Origin: Acanthopleura granulata
Taxonomy: Eukaryota > Mollusca > Polyplacophora > Chitonida > Chitonidae
Reading direction: 5' to 3'
Length of the DNA: 64,000 nt
Assembly (NCBI GenBank): GCA_016165875.1
Contig: JABBOT010000009.1
Span: 12,714,370 to 12,778,369 of the forward strand
Shown here: in pieces, positions 16,535 to 26,887 of the stretch
Layout of the letters: every line of letters starts with the position of its first letter
Numbering within the stretch: the stretch's first letter is position 1
The notes under the pieces: generated by a model
Told to the model about the DNA's origin: nothing
Database searches by the model: none
What the model saw: the letters and a program-made list of their open reading frames with translations, nothing else
Position numbers and translations under genes: made by a program

Positions 16535-19500
16535 CTGCAATAAGAAAAAGTGGAAACTATTAGAAATTAAGTTTTCACTTCTGTCGGGTAGGGCCCACTC
16601 GCACGAAGCCTCTTGAAGTTACGGGTACGTAGCTACCATGACGACTTAATGCCTGCAGTGCTGATTGCCATAGCCTTCATGCAAGTAGGCCCCGGAAGTT
16701 TTGACCGACGCTGACGACTCCAATGCGCATGATTTACATCTGTATATTTTGTGATGTGTAAAAGTAAATTTTTTAAAGACAGGTGTAAATCGCTCTGAAA
16801 TGCTTGTTACTTCTTTTTCAAAAACTTCAGAAGAGATTTTCTAACCTCAAATACAGAATGATCAACACCATCTTCTGAGTACAAATGACTGTGGTACCTC
16901 ACAGATACGTGTGCGAGAGTATTTAGAAAAAGGCTCTCTTAATCTAGAGGAATGCTAGTTTCTCTTAACCCTCGTCAAAGAAATGTAAGTTTCCCCCTTA
17001 CAAAGATATACAAAATGCATCCGCGTCCAAGAAATGCCAGGTTTTCTTAATATCGAGATACACCAGGTATCTTGTCCCATAAATGCAAGGCTATATTAAC
17101 ACAGAGATACGCACAATGCGTCCGGGTCCAAGAAATAAAAGGCTGTCAACAGTGAGAGATACGCAAAGTTCCGTAGCCCAAGAAATCCAAAAGATACACA
17201 GTGCTCTCTCTCCAAGAAATGCAAGGCATTCTTGACCCATACACAAGGCGCATTCGTCCAAGAAATACAAGGGTCTCGTACCCAAACGTATATGAAGTTC
17301 TCTCGTCCAAGAAATGCAAATCTTTCTTACTCTAGAGATACACCATGTGCCCTATTCCATAAAATGCAAGCCTCTCTTAAATTAGAGATACGCAATGCAC
17401 CTTTGCCCAACAAACCCAAAGCTCTCTTCACATAGAGATGGTCTCCTTGTCCAATAAATGGCCGGCTGTCTTAACCTGGAGAGACACGTAATGGGAAAAT
17501 TACATGTACTTCAAGGGGCGATAGAGTAGTAGTTGTCAGTCAGCACACTGAGGCTGGGTGAGGCGTCATGCAGGCTGTGTAGTTTAGCTTTCCGGTGTGC
17601 CTGAACTAGAAGAAGGCAGCTTCGGGATGTAACACAAATAATGCTAAGAGCGGCATAAACTTAAATAATTAAACAAAGAAGTCAAATTTTCAGGTGACAT
17701 GGAAAGGCCCATGTACAATCTTTCAGCCTCGAAACCGTAGCGATTTCAGGATTCAGGCTAAAATTGTAATGCCACTATCCTGTTAAATTGTACATTCATC
17801 AAATGAATTTTGAACGCTGATTGTATGCTGTGGTAGGAGTATTTCAGACCTAGCATCCAACTTACAGATTTTGTTTTAATGAAGAGTATTAAGTTCTTGG
17901 ACTTTATCTCAAACGGTGTCATTTGTGAAACATTCCGCAAGTTCTTAATTTTGACTAATTTTTGTCAACTCCAAAGTATAGATCTTACTTTTTGCCCTTG
18001 AAAAAATATGTGTATCCATCAGTCCACCTGACGGCGGCCTCCACATTGTTGGGGATACCTCTCCAGTATCTCCTTACGTCCAGAGGATATCCGCGGGGAA
18101 TACTGTTCCGGTACTCGTCAAACACCCAGAACTGTCGACCCTGTAAACACGGCGGAAGAGTGGGGGTATAGGTGAGTGGATTTAATCTATAAAGCTGATA
18201 TATCTCCAAAACGTTTAATAGCTGGTCTTGATTTTTCCCCTTACTCCTGTCCAAGTTGTTTTATTTCTTCTTTGTAAGGCTTTGAAACCAAGAACTAGGG
18301 TTATAGGAATGCGCAGCGAAATCACCATGCGAATACCCACCCGGAATAAATAGACACGCCCATCTCGCCAAACCAGCGCTGCCTTGGGACGAGTCGGGAA
18401 GTTAGTCGCCCGGATTTCCTTGGGATAGCCGGAGTCTAACCTGAAACCGGTGTATTTCCATATTCGGCTTCCTGCAACATGGAACAGTACTAGATATAGG
18501 CCGGCACTATTCTTTAGACTCTAGAGATTCGTCTCACTCAGAATGCGTTAGTGGCGTTTCCCATTCCTCAAAATGCCCACCGGAAAGGTCCGAATAATTC
18601 CGATTGAGATTTTGCTATTCCTGACTTTAGATTATAACGAAATAATTCTGACCTGATACGCACGAAAAACAGTGATATAGCTCACCTTTAAACATGTAAG
18701 TCTTCCTGGACCATGGCGAGTAAGCCGCCGCGTCGATGTTGATCGGTGCATTTTGAAACACTGTGTTCGTCTTCTTCGGGAATCCTCGGCTGACTCCGCC
18801 AGTGGACGTTAATTTGTAGACATCACGTGATCGGAAGGCGTATGTGTTTCCGTCGTGCGCTGTGGGAAGTAAATGTTTTCTTTCTATGTTTCCATCTTGC
18901 AAAGAAGTTCTATCGAAGAAATCAGACTCTTTAGCAGCTGCCATATTTCATTCTAAATATCTTAAACTTTAATGCTTCCTTGCGTCTGAACTGTGAAGAT
19001 TTAAATGTGTCATGAGCACTAATCTTGAATTAATCTCAGCTTCGAAGGAATTTTAAATCGGGGCAAACCTCTAACCTTTGATGACGGCGTCAAATTTAAG
19101 GTTACAAAATCGTCCAGATGAGGGGCGACGGGTTGGGCGTAGTGTGACGCGTGGTCGTGTCGTCACACGTGGTCTTGACGTCACACGTGGTCGTGACGTC
19201 ATCCTTGGTCTGGGTGTCGTTCGCGGTCTAGATGGACCTCCTAAAAGAGGAAGAAGCACACGCTGTCAGGCTGTCTAAATGTTTTCAATCGACATAATAA
19301 ATGTGACCAAAAAGTTATCTTTCTCTTTCGACATAAACTCATAAAATTAATCCAACTGGATTAATGTATGTCTACCATGACGCTGTATGGCATGAACACG
19401 ATCTCAAAACGGCATCTACAGTAGTATATAATATTCATATTACATGTCTCTAGAAAAGCGGAGATTCGAGTACGAACTTTATTGATGGATGTCACGCCGT

Positions 19501-22500
19501 GTCCCAGACGGACAAATAACACTTTTTTCCTTCATAATCGTTTTAGGTTCATAAAAATTCATCTATGAAATTTTCCTCACGGCCCTTCGACTCTAAACAG
19601 CTTTTATGAAACTCTTTTTTCCAACGCCAGTGTTATAGTAAATGTAATCAAAATTAGTTACCTTCCGTTTTTGACAGGTCACGTGGTACAGTAGTACTCC
19701 TTTTAGCTTCAGATATAAAAGAGTTCGAACTCGAATCTCCCCCAATCGAAACAGTTTTCCTTTCAACAGCTTACTACTGAAGGTTTGGACAAGCTTTACG
19801 ATGATTTGATAAAAGAGAAACATTTATATACTTTGTCCAGAAAAAGACCACGCAGGCATATTAACAGGCGTAGACTCACCGTACAGGTACTGAATCGCTC
19901 GGATGTCGTCGTTGTGGAGTTTGTAGTTGGGGTCGTAGCCCTGGTAGTAGGGCGCCATGAGGGCTTGGGGGACGTTAGAGTGACCCAGGCCAAGAGCATG
20001 GCCAAACTCGTGAGCGGCCACGATCTCCAGGTTTGTACCATCTTCTGTGTTCAGTGTCCATTTCTCGTCGTCGTCAAAGTGAGTATCACCGGAAATGGCG
20101 CTGGTGCCGGGAAAGAACGCATGCGCCAAAGTTCCCCCTTGAAGATAAGATGTGAAATGTTCATTTATTGACAACAAAGACTGAAAGCTGTGTCCGTAAA
20201 CTTACCACAGTAGCCTATAAGGAGGTCATATCAAGGTGGAGAAAATAATGGATTTATTCCTTCCTGTTACCTTAATACATTTAATGGTTCCAGAGTGTAA
20301 TCATGGGTATATGCACCGTATTTTCGAAAAGGTTTATTTTTTTCTGCGGAAGGTATTGGGATGTATGAACAAATTGGTGTAGCGGATATATTTTTGTCTG
20401 CAATGAAAGTTTTCGTCAACTGCAATTTCACACACACTTCCATACTCTCCACACTGTATGGGCCGGGCGTCCATATAAGTTGTGTATCCTGCCCAAATGA
20501 GTGGTTAGCAGCTCCAAAATGTTCACCTACAGAGCACGTGTAGAGGTCAGAGCAAAACACCCACTGAAAATACACCAAGGTCAATGGGAGCCCTGGTCTC
20601 GGCCCAGAACCTTTGTGTTATGGTCATGAATACAATCAGGGCTCACTTTCACGAAAGTAATATCAATTTTTAGACGATGTCTTTTACGAGAAAAGTTCCG
20701 AAAAAAGTGACTTATGAAGTTCCGCGAAAGTGACCTCAGGACTCTGGTATGTAACTTAAAGAGATAGAGAGACAGCTTTGAGAGAAAGCACAATTTTGAT
20801 GGAAAGTTAGGCCTTGTCTTGTGCCGACCTCGGCGCTGGTTTGGAGGCATATTTTTATAGAACAAGCTTTGAAGCTTTTGTGCGTTTCTGAAGTTTATTA
20901 TGCGTTGGCGATTGTGTTCAGACACTTGCGAATGGATACAGAACATTAGACTATAGCTGAATAACGCTTTTTCTGGTGGCCAATCTGACCAATCTCTCGA
21001 GCTAATTGGAGCTGTAACCCTTACGCCCTGCTATGGCCGTCTAAGATCAATTGCAAAGTTAAGCCATGCATTTAAAAGCAAACATTATGAATTTTCACCT
21101 CTGCCATCGAAGGCGTTTCCACGCCCATCTCCGTGTTCTGACCTCACAAATTTGATCATGATGTCAGCCGTCCCGCCGACGTCAGAAAACGTCAGAGGCG
21201 TCTGCTCCGCCCACTTGTTGAATGCGCGTTTGAAAGACCACCTGTGGAAAGAATGCATTCATGATTTACGCACAAGTCATATTTGATATTTTACTGCATA
21301 ATAACAACAAAATTGTTTTTATAACTCAGGATCAGTTATTTTAGGTGTAATTTTTTTTTCAATTCAAAAACTACATCTTTATTCAATAATTCTGACCGAA
21401 ATGGAGAGGTAAAAACTAAATTCACAGTTATTTGACTTATCACTATTTGACTAAATTAACTGTGGAAGCATTTTTTGTTTATGAGTGTACCAAGGTTTAA
21501 TAAGAATATACAAAGTGAATGGCGAAAGCATTTTATGCAAAATAACGTAATTATATAGTGTATTTTAACGTCATTGTTTGAGGAACTTACCATTGCTGCG
21601 ATTGGCTGAGACGACTTGTGCGCGAATAACCGATTGGGCGCCACGTTATTCGTGTCTTTTTCCATTTGTGACCTACAAATATACAGACTTTTTACACATC
21701 AAAATTATATACTGGATTTAAATTTGATAATCTGCCAACCGAAGAGTTAAAGGGAAGGATCATTTACAAATGTGGAAAAAAGATCATTGAAACCGGCTCT
21801 AAAATTGCAATCAGTTAATTTTTTTATATTTTTTTTACACTGCATTTAAGTGAGAAAAAATAATTGTATTTGTTTGGATTGTATACTGGGTTCTATGGGA
21901 AGGATTTGTAGTGTGGTTCACAAATGACGTCACAAAACTTTTTGTACACCTTTATCGTCAGTTCTGAATAAAGTTGTAGTGAATCGTACACCTTAAATGT
22001 GTGCCTGTGTATGAAAGAGCTAACATGATATTAAAATCCTGGTTTAGGTCCAGAGAATACTGGGCGTGACGTCACTGGTCAGCTACACAACTAATATGGC
22101 CCATAAAACCCACCATACAATCAAAACATTTGACTGCATTTAATTCGGTGAAAGAAACATCAAAAAAATCAGTGAAGATATTGTGAGATACAGGTTTTAA
22201 TGGTCTGTTTGCTCACCACAGTTTAATATTTGCGTTTTCTATCCCTTTAAAGACAAATGATGCTAGTTCTATCTGTCCGAGTTACATGTACCTCTAGTCT
22301 TCACTTGTTTCCAAAAAAAGCATTTTCCTAATTTATCCGTCCTGAGTAATCGACTTTTGGCGTCTCGCGTTGAAACCATTTGTATTTGTTACGTTATGAT
22401 CATAATTTTTTCATTGGAATGCATTTTGTGTTTAGAGAATAATAAAATGTGTGTGATTTTGGAAATAAAGCAAAATTTATTACCTTATAAAGTCCCAGCC

Positions 22501-25500
22501 ACACATACATGTACGCCTCGTTAATTCAACATATGAGCGAAAATTCACGGATAATCTTTGTAAGTTGAACTGATCATACAATAAGTCGTTGGAGATCGTG
22601 GCAGATCTTGACGAATCTGAAGATATCCGCAGGGAAGGCGAGGCCGTCTGAGTGGTTGTGGCTAGTTCTTGTACACGTCAAAAAAAAAAAGGAGTACTGC
22701 GATCAGTCGCGATCTGCAGGATTTGTGACTGATCTTAATCGTACTAGCTAGGCCTACCTACGAGCGTCGTAAACGATCATCATGAATCGTATGCACATTT
22801 GTGTCACATGGCAATTTCTTGGGTTTCTTGAGGCGACAGGTAGTCGTAGCGCTGGCGTTTTCCCAGCAATATTTTTATTTTCCTACGTTTCTCCTTGGCA
22901 TGGTTAAACATAATTTGCATTTTCTCTACACAGTCTACTTGGGTTTTGAAGTCTCCAGGTAATTTTGGATTTGAACGTTAAGTCGTACTGAACACTTCTT
23001 ATTATGTCGTGGAAATTGTCATGGGTGCTGCACTTTGACCCCGTCCAAAATCTTCACAGGACAGTGACATTTAAGCTGACCTGCGTCATGTACGTCAGGT
23101 GGTAAAATTACTCGTAAATCATGCATAAAAATTGGAACAATTGATCTAGATGTGTACATCGTGAAATTCTTTCCATTCGACTCTCCTTCATTTCCTACCT
23201 GGAACGTAAAAGGACTGTGCCGTTAGTTCCTCGGCTCGGTTCCGCGGGCGACTGTTGTTCCGGTTTCTGTTACGGCTTCTGTTACGACCTCTACTATTGG
23301 TTGACGTACCGGAAGTGCTTCCATACCGTGGGCGAATGATGTCCGGAAATCCACATCGAGGTTGCCTCATTTTAGCCAATGTTTGTCGGTCTAAACGCCC
23401 AGTTACAGGCAGACCATTGAACCTTTGGAATTCTCTGTTTCCAAGAAAAAGAAGTGCACATTACACGCAAGTGACAACTTTGTTCATTTCACTCACAAAA
23501 GGGTATTTTTGTTGTGTTTTACTCGCCTATCGCCTTTAGTTCAAGGAATTATAAATTTTTCTGACATGGCCTCAGCGGCTAATTATTTCCGGAACAGGCT
23601 ACCGTAAATCGTCGATGGGATTTACCTGATGGCGTGACGTCGGCTCTCTGGACTGTGTTGTACATTTCCAGGAGTGCCTCCCGGAGGAACCGCCAAGTAA
23701 CCAAACTTCTCCAAAAATGCCTTGAAATGAGAAAAAACGGAAAAAAACTCTGAGTAATAGAAGGATAAGTTGACGGTATATACATATTATTCACGAGGAG
23801 AGCCATGTGTTTTTGTTAGTTCATGTCAATACGATGGAATGAAGCGGTGTACGGAGGGAGGGGTGATAAACAGCTTGCAATTTTGAAAAGGAATTGGAAA
23901 TGCTGGTTCTTTTTAGCCTAGGATCAAAGACAGATCGGTTAATCACCCGGCCTTCATCGTCCCGTCGTTCCTCCGCCGTACCGTTTCTTATTTATTTATT
24001 TATTTATTTATTTGATTGGTGTTTTGCGACGTACTCAAGAATATTTCTCTTATACGACGGCAGCCAGCATTATGGTGGGAGGAAACGGGGCAGAGCCCGG
24101 GGGAAGCCCACGACCATCCGCAGGTTGCTGGCAGACCTCCCCACGTACGGCCGGAGAGGAAGCCTGCATGAGCTGGTCTTGAACTCACAGCGACCGCATT
24201 GGTGGGAGGCTTCGGGTCATTGTGCTGCGATAACCCGCTAACCAACTGAGCCACGGAGGCCCCCGTACCGTTTCTTCGTTCCACCACAAAACCGATCCGT
24301 CGTTCCACGATCCAGCCGCTTCGTCCTTCCACTACAAAACCGCTCCGTAGTTCCAATGAACACAAACTCTCCACCGCTCCTTCGTCCAACCACTCCATCA
24401 CCCACCGCTCCACCGTTCCCTCGTCCAACGACTCCATCACCCACCGCTCCCTCGTCCACTACTCCATCACCCGACCGCTCCACTCTCCATCCTCGCACCT
24501 CTCCAGCGCACCATGCCTCCTTCGTTTATATGACATTGCTTCATGGATGGTTCGTATTGGTAACGCCGTCAAAATCTCACAACGCCGGATTACACCGGTT
24601 TACTACCACACGGTCGTCGCTCAATTTTTACTTTGCATGTGTAAACCAGGATTCTGCTGGTAGATTAAGAATACCCGAGGCCTCGTCCCTTTGCATTGCT
24701 TTCCCGATTGTTAAATTTGATGCCAATACAGCAGTTTGCCTAATTCTAGACCAGTGACGTTCAGTAATTGCATTTTTATACCTGAATTTGCTTAAACCTT
24801 AACGCTATGGTCACATTTTAATGTGACCATTTGGCAACCGTCACACTGTCGTTGTTTCTCCTCATTTACTCTCCATGCTATTACCCCGGCTTCCTCAGTT
24901 TAAGTAATAAACCTGACCGCCATGGGATAACTAAGGAATTCTTGAGCACGAATGGCACACCGCATGTCAAGTGAACAAAATGAATTTAGCCAATGTTGTT
25001 TTATGATTTGGCTGAGAAGGTAAAGGTCTCGAAATACGAATACCATTATGAGGAGAGACTCTCGTTATAACGTACGACCAATATATCCTATACATTTACA
25101 CGCTTGAAGAGGGTGGATCATAGGTTTGCAGAACTAGGAGAAATAATACCGACCAAGTACGAATTGCGTGAGAGAAAAGGGTTTTCGAGCTTTCATACAT
25201 AACGTATTGCTTCTGTTGTTTCTCAGTACAGGTATGCCCTTTTCAGCCAACCACATCGCTGCCTAAACCCAAGTGATATTTTTATTCATTTAATGGGTTC
25301 GATCTGAACGCCGTACTTAAGAATATTTCACTCATCCGAGCGCTTAGATCCAAGGTCAAGTCAAGGATTGGGGCAAAATAAATCCCTGACTTATACCCTT
25401 GTCGACACACGGTTGTGCGTTGCATTGTTGAAGGTGGATTACAGGCGATCTCATTGGTCAAGCGCTTATCGACTGTCTTTGTTTTCATGTTATTGTATAT

Positions 25501-26887
25501 ACATGTGTTAAATGTGATGACAAAACAGCACTTAGTGTAGTTCTAGACCAATGTCGTCTAATAAATTGCATTTAACATCATGTAATCTTTTACCTAATTC
25601 TACTTAAGCCATGGTGCTAGGTGTAAGTTGTTACTTCTTAAACATTTATATAAACAGTTAGAATAAAACCCCAACTGATTTTATTGAGTTATATGATTGG
25701 TGTTTTACGCCGTACTCAGAAATATTTCACTTAATGCGGCCAGCATTATAATGGAAGGAAACCGGGCAGAGCCCAAGGGAAACCAACGACCATCCGCAGG
25801 TTGCTGACAGACCTTTCCACGTACGGCCGGAGAGAAAGCCAACATGAGCTGGACTTGAACTCACAGCAGCCGCATTGGTAAGAGGCTCCTGAGTCATATC
25901 ACTGCGCTGGCACGCTAACCAACTGAGCATGGGAGAACCCTAACTGAGGTAAATTTGACAACAGACTGGATCTCCCCCGTAACGTCTGACCAACTGTCAC
26001 ACTGTCGTCGATGATCTGGTTGTACTCTAACTGCTGTAATCTTTTCCCCCCTCCCGAATGAGGTATATAGTAATATAATGCAATATACAAACATTGTATG
26101 CGGATTGTCCATAATTTATGAATTTTGAACTTTTAAAAGTCCAAAGATGGGATTAACGCTAGAAATTCCAACATGCAGGAAATACACACATAGAATTTAA
26201 ATATAAAATGTGCATCAAATATAAAGATACTACCAATAAAGTTCATAGTAATATAAAAGATATGACATGGAGAGTAAATCCACAGAAGCGAAAAGAGTGT
26301 GATAGTTGCCGCACGTGAAATGCAACCTTTTACCTCAGTTAAGGTTTTATTTAAATTAAATTGAATCGAACACATTTTATTGCACATGACCATGGGATTG
26401 GGAACAAGTTCTAACAGTTCAAATATAGATGTGTAAATAGAATGCCATAAATTCAGACAAATAAGAAACAAAATTGCTCATTGTACATAATATAAATGAT
26501 ACAGAGTAAGTAAGAGAGCAGATGGAAATTCAAGTAAGGCAAGTCTGAGAGTTGTCACAAGGTTTCGCTGAATAAAGAGCAAGTTTATTCTTAGGTTCAC
26601 TCTGGTGTTAGCCACATTTTCTGTTTCTAAAACATTAACAAAGCAAAGCAAGCGCCATACTTTTCACCAGACAGTGGAGAAAACTATGGGCAACTATTTC
26701 TGTATTTTTACTTTAGCTGTGTTCGGTATTTACTTACATCAGGATCTCGAGACATCGCTCTCTCCGCTACACCGACGTCAGCGTCACTAGGTTCTGACGT
26801 TCCGTGAACGCCCAATGTCAACAAAACAACAACAACCGCAACAGAGAAAAAGTTAACTGTCCAAACGACGTCAGGTATTCTCCACAT
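16435..26887 (-). CDS. Secreted matrix metalloproteinase with hemopexin domain (complete, 11 exons)
   Basis: Minus-strand exons 26887-26738, 23720-23626, 23434-23199, 21672-21591, 21241-21099, 20137-19880, 19240-19076, 18859-18686, 18471-18341, 18140-17989 and 16534-16435 join in frame (1686 nt, 561 residues plus TAA). Order: signal peptide (hydrophobic ~11-27), propeptide with cysteine switch PRCGFPD (Cys109), Arg/Asn-rich linker (~128-147), catalytic domain (~162-322), Arg-Pro hinge (~324-361) and hemopexin domain (Cys367 to Cys555). The zinc site [11 protein letters not shown] gives ligands His278, His282 and His288 and catalytic Glu279, with the Met-turn near Met296. Such enzymes cleave extracellular matrix after propeptide removal (family knowledge). 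No transmembrane or GPI end is seen, so it should be secreted. Which vertebrate MMP it corresponds to cannot be told. All borders are GT-AG. Confidence 0.97.
16535..17988 (-). other. MMP intron 10
   Basis: Intron of 1454 bases; about 600 of them are a degenerate minisatellite (16900-17490). The part 16550-16740 is GC-balanced and non-repetitive. Confidence 0.8.
16900..17490. repeat. Degenerate minisatellite, ~50-bp unit, about 11 copies
   Basis: Units follow tccaagaaatgcaaggctct, then ctta with an agagatac motif and caatgcgctc-like ends. Copies differ by 15-30 percent by eye and vary in length. The array lies in the last MMP intron. Some open frames across it are by-products. Confidence 0.85.
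17989..18140 (-). CDS. MMP exon 10: hemopexin blade 3
   Basis: Acceptor gtgtttacag, donor gtaaga. It reads [20 protein letters not shown] and then [18 protein letters not shown]. The open frame would stop at the donor; the splice leaves two bases that join exon 11 as Asn. Confidence 0.92.
18341..18471 (-). CDS. MMP exon 9: hemopexin blade 2
   Basis: Acceptor atgttgcag, donor gtgggt. It encodes [20 protein letters not shown] then [15 protein letters not shown]. The phase returns to 0 at the end. Confidence 0.92.
18686..18859 (-). CDS. MMP exon 8: hemopexin blade 1
   Basis: Acceptor cttcccacag, donor gtgagc. It reads [19 protein letters not shown] and ends [19 protein letters not shown], the blade pattern of G.TYxFK ... 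IDAA ... TYxFKG. Confidence 0.93.
19076..19240 (-). CDS. MMP exon 7: Arg-Pro repeat hinge and start of hemopexin domain
   Basis: Acceptor ctcttttag, donor gttaga. After GGPS the hinge is six imperfect hexapeptides of the form RPR[TMV]T[PST], coded by an 18-bp tandem repeat. [15 protein letters not shown] then opens the hemopexin domain with its first disulfide Cys. Such a highly basic hinge is not usual; most MMP hinges are Pro-rich and weakly charged. Confidence 0.92.
19241..19879 (-). other. MMP intron 6
   Basis: AT-rich intron of 639 bases with no recognised repeat. Confidence 0.78.
19880..20137 (-). CDS. MMP exon 6: active site
   Basis: Acceptor atcttcaag, donor gtgagt. It begins [11 protein letters not shown], continues [13 protein letters not shown] and contains [19 protein letters not shown], the zinc-binding and Met-turn motif, then [11 protein letters not shown]. 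The four key residues are all present, so an active enzyme is expected. Confidence 0.97.
20138..21098 (-). other. MMP intron 5
   Basis: Intron of 961 bases. Open frames on both strands (for example 20267-20584 and 20581-20946) show no motif and are not called. No repeat identified. Confidence 0.75.
21099..21241 (-). CDS. MMP exon 5: catalytic domain, N-terminal half
   Basis: Acceptor tttccacag, donor gtgaaa. It reads [20 protein letters not shown] then [19 protein letters not shown] and NAFDGR, the usual AFxxWSxxTPLTF and DIxIxFxxxxHGDxxxFDG pattern with structural-zinc and calcium-binding residues (His and Asp of HGD). Confidence 0.95.
21242..21590 (-). other. MMP intron 4
   Basis: AT-rich intron of 349 bases; nothing beyond splice sites. 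Confidence 0.78.
21591..21672 (-). CDS. MMP exon 4: start of catalytic domain
   Basis: Acceptor tttgtag, donor gtaagt. It encodes [20 protein letters not shown] plus LSQSQQ, equivalent to the xKWxKxxLTYRI strand that opens MMP catalytic domains. It leaves TG, completed to Trp by the next exon. Confidence 0.9.
21673..23198 (-). other. MMP intron 3
   Basis: Intron of 1526 bases with a TTAA-flanked inverted-repeat element at 21747-22250. The remainder (22251-23198) is unremarkable. Confidence 0.8.
21747..22250. mobile_element. TTAA-flanked inverted-repeat element, copy 2
   Basis: It begins TTAAAGGGA and ends TCCCTTTAA, 504 bp, nearly the same length as 9460-9964. Its right half (cccaccatacaatcaaaaca, tgactgcatttaattcggtg, ttttaatggtctgttt) aligns with the right half of that element. 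The left half is a more diverged inverse. TTAA flanks again suggest a piggyBac-like nonautonomous family. Confidence 0.8.
23199..23434 (-). CDS. MMP exon 3: cysteine switch and Arg/Asn-rich linker
   Basis: Acceptor ggaaacag, donor gtagga. It reads [20 protein letters not shown] then [12 protein letters not shown], the inhibitory cysteine switch. A linker with [18 protein letters not shown] follows before [13 protein letters not shown]. Every Arg from the first RGR to the last NR lies at odd spacing, so no RxxR furin consensus is formed although the linker is very basic. MMPs activated by furin normally have RX[RK]R here. Confidence 0.93.
23626..23720 (-). CDS. MMP exon 2: propeptide helix region
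   Basis: Acceptor tttcaag ending at 23721, donor gtaaat from 23625. It encodes [20 protein letters not shown] and then [11 protein letters not shown], matching the YLxxFGYL start of MMP propeptides. It leaves two bases that make Arg with the next exon. Confidence 0.9.
23955..24490. repeat. GC-rich minisatellite split by a SINE
   Basis: Sequences such as catcgtcccgtcgttcctcc before the SINE continue after it as cgttccaccacaaaaccgat, then tccatcacccaccgctccct and tcgtccaaccactcc units of about 24-36 bp. Repeated open frames on both strands come from the repeat. Confidence 0.75.
23990..24262 (-). mobile_element. SINE family A, full length with 14-bp target-site duplication
   Basis: On the plus strand it begins with a (TTTA) tail and ends with the reversed tRNA-like head (cgctaaccaactgagccacg, gaggcccc). 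It is flanked by identical CCGTACCGTTTCTT at 23976-23989 and 24263-24276. The box B-like gagttcaaga is visible on the minus strand near 24180. The exact duplication suggests a young insertion. Confidence 0.95.
24709..24868 (+). repeat. AT-rich dispersed repeat family C, copy
   Basis: It contains attctagaccagtgacgttc, aattgcattt, the gcttaaacc...gctatgg block and ccgtcacactgtcgttg, in the same order as copies at 25501 and 59845 but with the middle deleted. Confidence 0.6.
25277..25350 (-). mobile_element. SINE family A tail fragment
   Basis: ttattcatttaatggg then gaacgccgtacttaagaata and tttcactcatc match the 3' end of family A in minus orientation; head and body are missing. Confidence 0.65.
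25501..26045 (+). repeat. Family C repeat interrupted by a SINE
   Basis: The left part (25501-25678) has aaatgtgatgacaaaacag, agttctagaccaatgtcgtc, tctaataaattgcatttaac, taagccatggtg and gtaagttgttacttcttaaa. The right part (25936-26045) has taactgaggtaaatttgaca, ccaactgtcacactgtcgtc and ctgctgtaatctttt. The order equals that of the uninterrupted copy at 59845-60125. Confidence 0.8.
25679..25935 (-). mobile_element. SINE family A, near full length, with 12-bp target-site duplication
   Basis: Minus-strand SINE with the tail replaced by ttttattgagttatatg, body gcggccagcattataatgg and tRNA-like head ending ctaaccaactgagcatggg. Flanks AACCCCAACTGA (25667-25678) and AACCCTAACTGA (25936-25947) differ at one position. 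Confidence 0.9.
26738..26887 (-). CDS. MMP exon 1: start codon and signal peptide
   Basis: ATG at 26887 begins [20 protein letters not shown], followed by a short Leu-rich end and HGTSEPS, a classical secretory signal. The donor gtaagt follows GAT at 26738, phase 0. An AG at 26904-26903 (tttgaacag then gtg) could be a 5' UTR acceptor 15 bases before the ATG. Confidence 0.88.

Larger units (their letters stand above)
23721..26737 (-). other. MMP intron 1 (repeat-rich)
   Basis: Three-kilobase intron holding a minisatellite interrupted by a SINE (23955-24490), an AT-rich repeat of family C at 24709, another C copy split by a SINE (25501-26045), and SINE tail fragments near 24910-24975 and 25277-25345. 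Confidence 0.82.

Noticed and set aside
24238..24498. Gly/Val/Arg-rich minus-strand frame
   Set aside because: It is the translation of a GC-rich minisatellite.
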